A stretch of 64,000 nt of DNA, taken from assembly GCA_003116975.1 (NCBI GenBank), contig BGKB01000002.1, positions 496,001 through 560,000 on the forward strand. The letters are read 5' to 3'. Positions 1-8,289 of the stretch are shown in pieces. The notes under the pieces are model-generated. The model had not been told where the DNA came from. It worked only from the letters and a program-made list of their open reading frames with translations, and did no database searches. The translations under genes were made by a program, and so were the position numbers. The first letter of the stretch is position 1. Every line of letters begins with the position of its first letter. The stretch comes from Aurantiochytrium sp. KH105. Lineage: Eukaryota > Sar > Bigyra > Thraustochytrida > Thraustochytriidae.

Positions 1-555
1 GCTACAAGGGCCAGCGGGACGGAGGAAACAGTGTTCCAGAACTCGGCCACATACGGGTGGACCTCATAGTTGATTTCTGTGTCGCATGCGTGTGACGGAG
101 CGAAAGATCATGTTCATGGTTCGTTGCGCCAGTGCGTGAGTCGGTCTTGCGGACTTGAAATGCATTCGCTTTCCTTCCTTCCTTCCTCCCTCCTTCCCTC
201 CAACAGCCCAAGCAGCAAGCGCCACTCATCCTCGCGAGGATACGAGCGCCGAGCGCAGTGGCCAAACAAAGTCCGCTCTCTCTCTCTCTCTCTCCCCCCA
301 AGCAACAAACGTACCGCACCAGTCAATGGGGCTCGAGTCGTACGCCGCCAGGGCCTGCAGCTCCTTGTTCTTGAGCCCGACCACGAGCAGCGCCGCGGCC
401 GTGACGACCCAGCCCGCCGCGCTGGCCCTGGCCAGCGTCCTGGCCGCGGCGGCCTTCTCGGCGCCGGAGACCCCGCGCGGGGCGGCGCCGGAGACCCTGC
501 GCGCGAAGAGCGCCGAGCGCTTCTCCGCCTCGTCCGCCGGCCGCTGCACCGCCAT
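1..555 (-). CDS. alkaline ceramidase, 5' part, two exons, runs off the window
   Basis: Alkaline ceramidases hydrolyse ceramide to sphingosine and fatty acid in ER/Golgi membranes. Exon 1 spans 555 to 315 and exon 2 runs from 76 off the left edge. Joining the GT at 314-313 to the AG at 78-77 gives SPIDWCEINYEVHPYVAEF, then WNTVSSVPLAL. This is the family's N-terminal signature: DWCE and NY, then YxAEFWNTxS, where the Glu and Asn are conserved. Exon 1 also holds an extra hydrophobic segment (AGWVVTAAALLVVGL) ahead of the signature, which human and yeast members lack as far as I recall. The start is uncertain. The Met at 555 gives about 80 residues before DWC; an upstream in-frame Met at 663 would add a basic stretch. 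The spliced motif makes the family secure, but the active-site histidines lie outside the window. Confidence 0.85.
77..314 (-). other. intron of the alkaline ceramidase gene
   Basis: A 238-base GT-AG intron read on the minus strand. The donor is GTACGT and the acceptor follows ACACAG. It contains a CT/GA dinucleotide run (about 278-296 on the plus strand) and CCTT-rich repeats (about 170-200). Removing it restores the ceramidase N-terminal signature in one frame, which is the evidence for it. Confidence 0.85.
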
Positions 556-1892
556 GCCGGCGCCGCCCGCGCCCTGCTCCGCCTGCGCCTCCAGCTTCCC
601 GCGCGCTCCTCCGCGCCGTCGGCTCGACGCCGTTCGGGTTCTGCTGTTTCGCTTCTTCGTCATCGTCCATCATCATCATCATCATCATCATCTTCATCTT
701 CATCGTCGTCATCTTCGACATCATCAACACGAGTATCGTCTTCCATCGTCTTTCGTCACCACCGCCCGCCGCCATCGCCGCGCCCGACCTGCCACGCCCC
801 GCGCGAGTGCCGCCGCGAGGGGATCGGAGCCCAGCCCGGCCGGCTGCACGCGCGGCTGCGAGGCAAGCGAGGCAAGGCATGAACAGGGCGCGGAAAGCCA
901 CGCTGCGAGCTGGGCCGGGCGCGAGCGAGGTGGAGAAGAGGCCGCCGCGCAAGGCAGGGCTCGGGCGCGAGCACGGCGGCCTCGACCCGCACGCGCGGCG
1001 CGGCGAAGAGCAGCAGGGAGGAGCGAGGGCGCGGCGGCTGCCTCTCCTCTCGCGGTGGAGACGGCGCGGCTCGAGGGAGATCCGTCGTGATAATTGCTGG
1101 TCTCAGCGCTCTCGTTCGGCTCGGAAGAGACGCGAGGAATCTGAACCGTGAGGACGCAGGAGCAGGGAGCGGAGAGGACCGCGCAGTCGCGGCGGAGACC
1201 GCAAGGGTCAACAGCGGCAGGTCTCTGGCACCGGGGCGAGGCGGCGGGTGTTTAGCGCAGCACCGAAACGAAGCAGTTGTGGTCCACAACGACGTGGAGA
1301 ACGGCGCGACCGGGTAGTGAGTGCAGATGGCCGTGTTGCAGCTTGCCGCCCGCGACTGCGACTGCGACTGCCATTCTCTACTGCTCACAGAATGCTTTGA
1401 TTCGGGCGGTCCTTGCTGAGATTTCTGCTATCACGCGGCCGGCAGAGGCAGTGGGAACAATCTGACTGGTTGTTAGAATTTCACGTCAGCAATCGACGTC
1501 TGACTGATTGACTGACAGTGACCACTGATCGTGACGAGGAAACTGAATAAAAAGGCGTCGTGCCGAACACATCAACCGGAGCTCCTCTGCCGCATCGCTG
1601 TCGGCAATGACCACGCAAACAGAATGCATTCATAAAAGTAAGTGGAATGAAATGTAAAGGAAAGGAAAAGAAAAGAAAAGGAAAGAAAAGAAAGGAATGG
1701 AGAAATGTATAAGAAGGTAAAGAAAGGCAGCAGGAGCCTGCGCTTGGGCCGAGGGCGAGGCCTCGTGATGGAAACATGAACGTAAGAGTGGCAGTGAGAG
1801 GTATTATGTAGTTGCATAGTGTGCGAGCGTTGGTAGTGCAAAGGCGCATAAATGAAGGAGCCTTTTGAAAAACCAGCAGCTGACGGAGTTCA
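556..1892. other. intergenic: upstream of the ceramidase and downstream of pirin
   Basis: No gene is supported here. It holds a perfect CAT trinucleotide run at 668-692 that becomes imperfect to about 720, a GC-rich stretch to about 1250, a short GACT-type repeat near 1495-1525, and a purine-rich GAAAAG/GAAAGG tract at about 1655-1735. Several frames stay open across the GC-rich part, but their translations are Arg/Ala/Gly-rich with no recognisable domain. The ceramidase promoter should lie here. Confidence 0.6.
668..720. repeat. CAT/ATG trinucleotide microsatellite
   Basis: About eight perfect CAT units at 668-692, followed by imperfect CTT/CAT/CGT units to about 720. It lies just upstream of the most 5' possible start of the ceramidase gene. 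Confidence 0.9.
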
Positions 1893-2831
1893 TCATGCAA
1901 ATCGAGAAGACCCATCCTTCTTCATCTCGACCAGAAGAACGTGGGAGCCCGGGGCCTCGGCACGGACGGAGATGTGGAGGTCACCAAAGAGCTCGGATGC
2001 ATCATGTTGCGTGAGCTCGGCCGTCGTGAGCTCTTCGTCAGCGTCGATTCCCGAGACGGTCACCGTGCCCTCGATGCAGAGAAGGTAGGCCTGGCGATCG
2101 TCGCGCAGGTGAAAGTCGACCTCCTTGTTTTCGTCCAAAACGGTGACGTAAAGGTTGATGTCCTGACCGATCTTGACGGGCGTGCGAAAGGAGGAATCAT
2201 CGTCAGAGACGAGGTGTTGCCATTGGTTCTGCAGGGCACCAGGGTCTCCCTGCGTGGAGCCATACCTCGTGGGCATGTTCATCTTGCGCGGGTTGAACCA
2301 CATTTGGATGAACCTCACGGGCTCGTCCTCGGATGCGTTGAACTCGGAGTGCACAACGCCGCGGCCTGCGGACATGAACTGCGTGCAGTGGCGTCCAAGA
2401 CTCTCAGCGTTGCCTTGATCGTCCGAGTGGCTCAGCTTGCCGCGGACAACGTACGTGACGATCTCCATGTTGGCGTGCGGGTGCGCCCCAAAACCCCGCT
2501 TGGGCTGGACGAGATCATCGTTCATGACGCGCATCTTGCCAAAGTGCGAATTGCGTCTGTTGTGGTACTCGGCAAAGCTAAAGTGGAACCTGCTCTTGAG
2601 CCAGTTCTTGTTGGTCCATGTCGGATTGCTGGAGTCGTTGTTACGGTTACCAAACATGAATGGGTTGGGCTCTGACACGAAAAGCATGCTCTGATCGACC
2701 TTGCGGATGGCCTCCATCTTGTTGATCGCCGCACACGAGCTGGCAGATCTCTTTACGCCCGTCGATGTTGCTTCGCCGCCTGCGTTGACCGACAGCACCG
2801 CGCCTGCAGCAAGGGCGGGTGCTCTGCGCAA
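1893..2831 (-). CDS. pirin family protein (bicupin)
   Basis: A 312-residue single-exon protein of the pirin family. These are iron-binding bicupins that act as nuclear cofactors in animals and as quercetin dioxygenases in bacteria. The N-terminal cupin carries the metal-ligand pattern GFGAHPHANMEIVTYVV, giving two His in HPH, then VVHSEFN further on for the third His and the Glu-type position. The conserved FNP (MWFNPRKM) and the C-terminal pirin half with its cupin strands follow. Pirins are usually about 290-310 residues, so the gene looks complete. The first 30 residues are Ala-rich and variable; they could be a weak targeting sequence or simply an extension. Which activity it has (transcription cofactor or dioxygenase) cannot be decided from sequence. 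Confidence 0.93.
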   Translation of the reverse strand: MRRAPALAAGAVLSVNAGGEATSTGVKRSASSCAAINKMEAIRKVDQSMLFVSEPNPFMFGNRNNDSSNPTWTNKNWLKSRFHFSFAEYHNRRNSHFGKMRVMNDDLVQPKRGFGAHPHANMEIVTYVVRGKLSHSDDQGNAESLGRHCTQFMSAGRGVVHSEFNASEDEPVRFIQMWFNPRKMNMPTRYGSTQGDPGALQNQWQHLVSDDDSSFRTPVKIGQDINLYVTVLDENKEVDFHLRDDRQAYLLCIEGTVTVSGIDADEELTTAELTQHDASELFGDLHISVRAEAPGSHVLLVEMKKDGSSRFA

Positions 2832-4553
2832 GGCTGCTCCTATTTTCTAAAGCTTTTCCGACTCGTACGCACTACGACGTGCGACGCGCACGCACACGTA
2901 GATGCTGGCCGAACGTTTTACGTTCTTGGTTTGCTTGCTTGGGAGGCTTGATCAGCTTGACCGGTTCACACGCTCAATCTTTGTTCCAGTCTGCCAAATC
3001 TGCCGTCTTGGCACCCTGGGCAGGCGGCAGCAGAGCGACGACGACCGTCTTCGAGCGCGCGTTGCGTTGTCGTTCGATGGTGTGCTGCAGGTCTGCTGTC
3101 AAGCGTAGCGGCCGCCCCCTCCCGCGCCTAGACCTCGAGGACACCGGACCCTGGACCTGGACAAGTCGGATTCCGAGGCTGCTCGATCCGAAAGGGTGCT
3201 CGACGTGCTGAAAGATCTAAACGTTCTCAGTATACTAGATGATATAGATCTCTGGCGCTGTTTGGGGAGGGGGTATACTATAAGAAATTACTCGTCTGAG
3301 CTGGTAAACAGTCCGATAATACATACACATTAATTGTATTAATATGGGAAGAATTTCACCCCACGAAAAGCATCGCAGAGAGGAACGCGTAAAATGCTCC
3401 CATATAGAACGCCTCGAAGGCGGGCTTCCCGAGGCCCCCTGACACAAGAGACTCCCCGACTTGGGAAACGACAATCGCGAGGTCTGCGCACGCTTTGGGC
3501 GCCGACGAAAGCAATGAGGTGGAGGCGCATATGGTGACGCTCACCCTTAACAGCGACGCAGCCGATATCTGGTGCTGGAGGTGAACTTGGAATGGATTTT
3601 CAGGACGCCCTGTGACCCACAAAGAGCTGTGAGCTCTCCCCGCCAGACGCCTCCAACAACGACTTGTTTGTTCTTGGCTTGTTGGGCGATCGTTGGAGGC
3701 CCAGCTTGACCTCGACGTGGACTTGGCTGTCTAATTGAAGGGGCAGATCATCATGCGCTTGGTGCGTCTCGTTCCGAAAAGTGGTCTTGAGGCACTAAGC
3801 TGACAGGGCAACATGAGACCCTCTTCTGTAAAAAGAACGCTCTCGATTCGATCGACCGGAGCGCCTTGCAAATGTAGTGCGGGCTGATCGTCGCCGTTCA
3901 AAGCAGTGGTCACTGCAAGAACTTTTTACCGCTCGCCAGTCCAGCCCCCAGCCAGCCATGGCTCCGTCCTAGATTGCACGCAATCTGCGCTTGCGGCACG
4001 CTCGCTGGATTTGGCTGCCTTCGTGCACTTATCGTTGCGCGTACCCCCCCCCCCCCTCCTCTTATTTGCCAAAGGGAGAGGTGTGTTGGGGGTGTCCTCG
4101 CGCACACCTTTTGAGCACACATTCTCATCACGAGAACACGTGTCGACAATGTGGGCAAGCCCGCGTTGCCGGCACACTCGCCACCGCCACGCCGCGCAAT
4201 CTTTCTTTCGAGAAACCGGTAGAATGCGCCACGTTAGCTGCAGCTAGTTGTGAGCGCGAGCAATGCGGCACCGTTCGCGAAACCTGTCACGCTTGTGCCG
4301 CAAGTGCCAGTGACCTGGCGAGTTAGCGGACGAGAAGATCGCGAAAGATCGCTGGGTCCAGGAAAAGTCGCGAAAGTAGACCTCGGGGTTTCGGGACTCC
4401 AACGATCCGACAAGCCGATGATGTTGAGCATGGCATGGCCAGAATGCTCCGGCATGCAGAGGCGAGAGAGCAAGCAGACCCGAAACAATCACCACAAGAG
4501 CCACCAAACAAAGCAAGCAAAGACAGAGAGAAAGAACAAAAGAAAAAGCGACC
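2832..4553. other. intergenic between the divergent pirin and HSP20 genes
   Basis: 1.7 kb with no supported gene. On the minus strand an 88-codon frame at 3356-3622 ends in a hydrophobic segment (FEAFYMGAFYAFLSAMLFVG), and a 60-codon frame lies at 3731-3913. Neither shows a family motif or clear splice partners, so they may be decayed coding sequence or chance. A run of 13 or more C lies at about 4045-4060. The 3' half should hold the HSP20 promoter. Confidence 0.5.
4207..4224 (+). promoter_or_regulatory. putative heat-shock element upstream of HSP20
   Basis: TTCGAGAAACCGGTAGAA has three of four correctly phased 5-base units of the nTTCnnGAAnnTTCnnGAA heat-shock element: TTC at 4207, GAA at 4212 and GAA at 4222. 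The 4217 unit is CGG instead of TTC. It lies about 345 bases upstream of the HSP20 start. It was found by eye, so chance is possible, but the context (a heat-shock gene) favours it. Confidence 0.4.
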
Positions 4554-5114
4554 ATGATCTATCTTCGTGGCGGAGACCCCCTCACCATGGCGCTCAATGA
4601 GCTCGAGCGCGTCAACCGTGGCTCCTGCAAGCAGCGGCCCAATGCCGCTGGCTTCCCCATCGATGTGAGCGAGACCAAGGACAAGTACTTGGTCAGCTGC
4701 GATCTGCCCGGCGTAAGCAAGGACGACGTCAAGCTTGATCTCGAGCAGCGCACCTTGAGCATTTCGATCGCGCAACCCAAGAAGGCGGAGACCGAGGCCG
4801 TCAAGGACAAGAAGCAGGACGACACGCAGGACGGCAACGAAACGAGCGCCCCTTCTTCGCCTACGGACGAAGCCAAGCAGTCACATGACCACGCCGAGAC
4901 GAAAGAGGAGGCTGCGCCAGCCGAGCCGGCTCCGGCAAAGCGTCAGGCGACGGCCTTTCTGCTTCGTGAGCGCACGGCGCCGCGTGGCGGCCGCAAACTT
5001 GAGTTCGAATCGGAGCTCGACATCGAGCACATTTCGGCTACGTTCACCAACGGCGTTCTGCAGATCTCCGTCCCCAAGAAGCAGCCCGTCGTCCACAAGA
5101 TTGCCATTGCCTAG
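4554..5114 (+). CDS. small heat-shock protein (HSP20/alpha-crystallin) with a long acidic insert
   Basis: A 186-residue chaperone of the HSP20 family, which holds unfolding proteins for refolding by HSP70. The alpha-crystallin domain begins near residue 37 (FPIDVSETKDKYLVSCDLPG, VSKDDVKLDLEQRTLSISI). It resumes near residue 140 and ends with ISATFTNGVLQISVPKK, the GVL beta-strand typical of the family. The C-terminus IAIA supplies the I-x-I motif used for oligomer contacts. About 55 residues rich in Glu, Asp, Lys and Ala (about 75-130) interrupt the domain between the two halves, where most members have only the short dimerisation loop. The Met at 4554 is taken; a second Met at 4587 in a good context is an alternative. 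The upstream neighbour is a possible heat-shock element. Confidence 0.93.
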   Translation: MIYLRGGDPLTMALNELERVNRGSCKQRPNAAGFPIDVSETKDKYLVSCDLPGVSKDDVKLDLEQRTLSISIAQPKKAETEAVKDKKQDDTQDGNETSAPSSPTDEAKQSHDHAETKEEAAPAEPAPAKRQATAFLLRERTAPRGGRKLEFESELDIEHISATFTNGVLQISVPKKQPVVHKIAIA

Positions 5115-5502
5115 GCGACGAGTTCCTGTAGTATACATCTTCAAGCCAGGCTTCTCTCCAAAGGTGGCTCTACACAAGAAGCCTACAATTTCACCATGGT
5201 GTTGAATGATCATATCGATCACCGTTTCGCTGACAGTGAATGGCCTCTAGCGGCCCTTCCACTTTGACGCAGAGCACCCCTGCCATCCACTAAAAAGAAC
5301 AGAATCGTTCCGATTGTTTGGACTTTCAAGCTGTCCCTCCCCTCTCACTTCAAACTGGTTCCACCAGCCAGGCACTGTTTCGTTCCAGCTCGAACAGCCA
5401 GCCAGAGAGCGCTTCAAGATCAACTTGAACCAAAATTCGCAGCAGCCAGTCTGAGACAGCGACGGAGATCCTCGCCAGCTTCGCTTCGCAGGAGCGCCGA
5501 TC

Positions 5503-6300
5503 GACCCTGGGTCAGCTGGCCGTCCTCGCCAGCCACACCAGGTGCACGAGCCAGGCTCGGGGCTCCGTTCTCGTGAGCAACTGACTCCCTCCCTGTGCTG
5601 ACCCTGGTTGCGCGACTCGAAGAGCCTCGGTCGCTCCTTCCAGCCTGCTGGGCCCGGACACGACACGAGCCGAGCCTGGCTCGGCTCGTGTCGTGGTCCC
5701 ACGTGCACATCCCGGTCGACGCCGTGCGTCTCGCTCTCGCGATCTTATCAAAAACGATCGCTCGCGCGAACAGACGTGAGAGCATAAGAGCATAAGAGTG
5801 AGAGAGCGAGAGAGCGAGACGCGGCATCGCGGCCGAGGGCCGGCGACCCAGGGTCTGCAGCCCGGGTGCCGCTTCGATCGAGGCGCGCGAATCGTAGTAG
5901 GCCCGTCTGCCGCCTGGCCGCTCGCATCGCTTCGCATCGCTTCGCGTCGCTTCGCTGCTTCGTCTCGTGGATCTCGAGATTCTCTTCCGAACCGTGCGTC
6001 GTCTGGAGTCCAGCTTCTCCTCGTTCTGCGCGCACTCGTAAGCAAGCGCGAACAGTGGCGGGGACTTCGAGGCCGGCGCGCGTCTTTGGAGACGGATGGT
6101 GTCGAGGGTCTCGATGGTCTCGGCGCCGAGCGCGACTCGAAGGCGCTCGAGGTGGCCGCGACCTCCGAACTCGCGGAGAGCGGGGCAGGGAAGAAAAGAG
6201 CAGGGAAGAGCAGGGAGGAGCAGCGAGGTTAGAGCAGGGCAGCGGCCTTGGCGCCCGAGCGCAGCCGACCCAGGGTTGCCGTGGTTGCCGACCCTGGGTC
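5503..6300. repeat. four copies of the palindrome GACCCWGGGTC in 800 bases
   Basis: The copies are at 5503-5513 (GACCCTGGGTC), 5845-5855 (GACCCAGGGTC), 6267-6277 (GACCCAGGGTT) and 6290-6300 (GACCCTGGGTC). The last two can also pair with each other across a loop of about 14 bases. The motif is an 11-base interrupted palindrome, like a dimeric-factor site. Copy number was read by eye. Confidence 0.8.
5659..5695. repeat. 37-base inverted repeat (18-base arms, 1-base loop)
   Basis: CACGACACGAGCCGAGCC at 5659-5676 is followed by one T and then its exact reverse complement at 5678-5695. Flanking GGA...TCC extends the pairing with one unpaired base. This is the largest perfect hairpin I noticed in the window. 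It lies outside any supported gene, so it could be a transcript stem, a cruciform or a remnant of a small mobile element. Confidence 0.9.
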
Positions 6301-6515
6301 CAACCAAGCCCAGCCGCGGCTGCGGGAGGCAGCGGGGCCTCGCCGCGCCCACAGTCGCTGAGTCCCGCAAGAGCGACCCAGAGGCTCTCAAGGTTCTGTA
6401 TGTTCTAGAGACGCCAGAGGATCCACTCTTGATGGGAGTGACTTCTGGATGGATCGACCGATCGATCCATCGGCCGCGCGTCGGGCTGCCTCGGTCGTGC
6501 TGAGCGAGCAAAATG

Positions 6516-6559
6516 GTAGGCAGGCAGGCAGACAGGCAGGCAGGCAGGCAGGCAGGCAT
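6516..6559. repeat. GGCA tetranucleotide repeat
   Basis: About ten GGCA units with one AGAC interruption, upstream of the GST-like gene. Confidence 0.9.
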
Positions 6560-6888
6560 GGAGGCGATACGAAAAGAAACCAAGCAGCCAGGTGTGTGTG
6601 GGTCTCAAGCAGCCGCCACTCGGTCCTCGGTCGCACCATCCACCACACCAGCACACGTGCACACACACCTCTGGGTCCGCCCGCGCCCTCCTTGTACTAC
6701 TAGTAGTAGCGGTAGCTGTAGACAGCACGAGGGCGTAATATATGGCGCACCTGAACGCAAGGCATGCGCAGGTCCAGACGTGGACTCGGACACGCTCGGC
6801 GCAGGTACTGCGAGCAGGGAGGAGACGCGCCATTGCGCAGGCGGCGGTCGGGCACACGGAGCAGGAGACAAAAGGCGCGGTCGCGGAG

Positions 6889-7656
6889 ATGGAGACCTCG
6901 CGCGCCAAGCCGGTGCTTTGCACCATCACCGTGTCGCATTACGCCGAGTCGGCGCGCTGGGCGCTCGAGGCCGCCAAGGTGGACTTTGAAGAGCGCAGCG
7001 GCGTGCCGGGCCTGCACATGCTCCCCGGAGTCCTTCCCGCAAAGCCGGGCACGTCGCGGAAGCAGGTTCCATACCTGCTCGTTCCGGGCGGTAAGGACAG
7101 ACTCGACTCCTGGAGCATCCTGGAGTATGCTGCAGAATGCGCGCCGGAACTTGGGCCCGTTCCTTCTGCACGCTTACAGGAGCTTGTGGACGAGCTTGGA
7201 GTATGCTGTCGCTGCATCGCCTACTCGGAACTTCTCGGCGATTCGCAGACGATGGGCAAGCTCGCTTCGAAAGAATCCCGTGCGCAGCGGGCCATGTGGT
7301 ATCTCCTCGGCGGCGTCATCGGCCGTGGCATCTACAAACAATACGTGCGGAACGATGAATACGTGGCAAAGAAAATGGCCCGCGCCGATGAGCTCATTCC
7401 ACTCATTGAGCAAGAACTTGGCATGACCGACGGCAGCACGCACCCGACTGAGCTTACTCTTAGCAACATTGCTACGTCTGCCATTTCATACCCTCTTGTC
7501 GCGCCGCCAAACCTATTTAATGGTGCGCATTTTGCCCCAGAGTTTGACCAGGTTTCCGAAGCCGTTCGTACGAAAGTCGGAGAAAAATACCGAAAGACAG
7601 AACTTGGCAAATTTGTCGTGCGCATGTACGAAGCGCAGAGACTTCTTTCCAAGTAA
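6889..7656 (+). CDS. glutathione S-transferase-like protein
   Basis: A 255-residue protein when started at the Met at 6889. The N-terminal half reads as a thioredoxin-like GST domain: PVLCTITVSHYAESARWAL gives beta-1, then a Ser/Tyr region and helix 1. KQVPYLLVPGGKDRLDSWSI gives the cis-Pro (VP) followed by the glutathione-contacting D-S pair and helix 3. The all-helical C-terminal half (DELIPLIEQEL and later) fits the GST_C domain. The frame is open upstream to 6742, but that part is Arg-rich without domain character. The exact GST class is unclear. An enzyme of detoxification or a non-catalytic GST-fold protein are both possible. Confidence 0.75.
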   Translation: METSRAKPVLCTITVSHYAESARWALEAAKVDFEERSGVPGLHMLPGVLPAKPGTSRKQVPYLLVPGGKDRLDSWSILEYAAECAPELGPVPSARLQELVDELGVCCRCIAYSELLGDSQTMGKLASKESRAQRAMWYLLGGVIGRGIYKQYVRNDEYVAKKMARADELIPLIEQELGMTDGSTHPTELTLSNIATSAISYPLVAPPNLFNGAHFAPEFDQVSEAVRTKVGEKYRKTELGKFVVRMYEAQRLLSK

Positions 7657-8289
7657 GCCTTCATCAACGAGCAGACCTGTGCTCAAGGAAAAAACAGACG
7701 GACCGTTCGCTTCGTCCAAATTTTAGGATTTATAGAGTTCTTCCTCATTTCTCAATGCAAGATTCATTTTACATTTTCTCAAACGAACAGAAGAGAGTGG
7801 TTTCAAGCTTGATCATCCTCCACATGGACTTTTACATTTTCGAAGTTTTGTTTCTGCATTTCAACTTCGAAATTTAAGCAGCCTGTCGTGAAGTTCTAAT
7901 GTGCGATGCGACTGTGCTTTGGCAGCGTTTGCTTGCCCTTGATAGAGGAGCGCTGACAATATTCATTGGTCTGCTCTGCAAAGATAAAAGCGAGATTTTT
8001 ATCAGCTAGCCAGAGCATCACGCCGCGTCTTCCTCGCATGCAAGAGAATGCAAAGCACAACATACTGGAAGTTATTTACTTTAAAGATCTTGTGTGAAGG
8101 TTGGTAAGTAGGTGGCAGCGATGATGACAGTATTGCCTTGTTCGCGTCTTTCTGATGGTGACCACGTTAAAGAGAGAGAAAAAAATCTGCAGGCAACTTT
8201 TGTTGCAGAGGACGCATGCGATGTGATGAGATTGATGAGATGTGATGTGATGTGATGTGATGTAATGTAAAGCCAATGGCGCGTACATC
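7657..8289. other. intergenic between convergent GST-like and stathmin-repeat genes
   Basis: Two 3' ends meet here. It is AT-richer than its surroundings and has no frame worth reporting. A TGATG/TGATGTGA repeat lies at 8221-8270, just past the stathmin-repeat stop codon. Confidence 0.7.

Larger units (their letters stand above)
5115..6888. other. 1.8-kb palindrome-rich region without a clear gene
   Basis: No domain-bearing frame is visible. A 387-codon minus-strand frame at 5420-6583 is open, but its translation is low-complexity and has no family match I recognise. The region holds a 37-base near-perfect hairpin (5659-5695), four copies of GACCCWGGGTC/T, tandem CTTCGCATCG-like units (about 5930-5965), AAGAGCAT units (about 5778-5800) and a GGCA run. 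The last part, 6742-6888, reads into the GST-like frame but is probably 5' UTR. Confidence 0.6.

Noticed and set aside
3356-3622. 88-codon minus-strand frame with a hydrophobic end
   Set aside because: No family motif, no clear start context or splice partners; a decayed gene cannot be excluded.
5420-6583. 387-codon minus-strand frame
   Set aside because: Low-complexity, made of Arg/Ser-rich text through palindromic and tandem repeats. No family or start context supports it.
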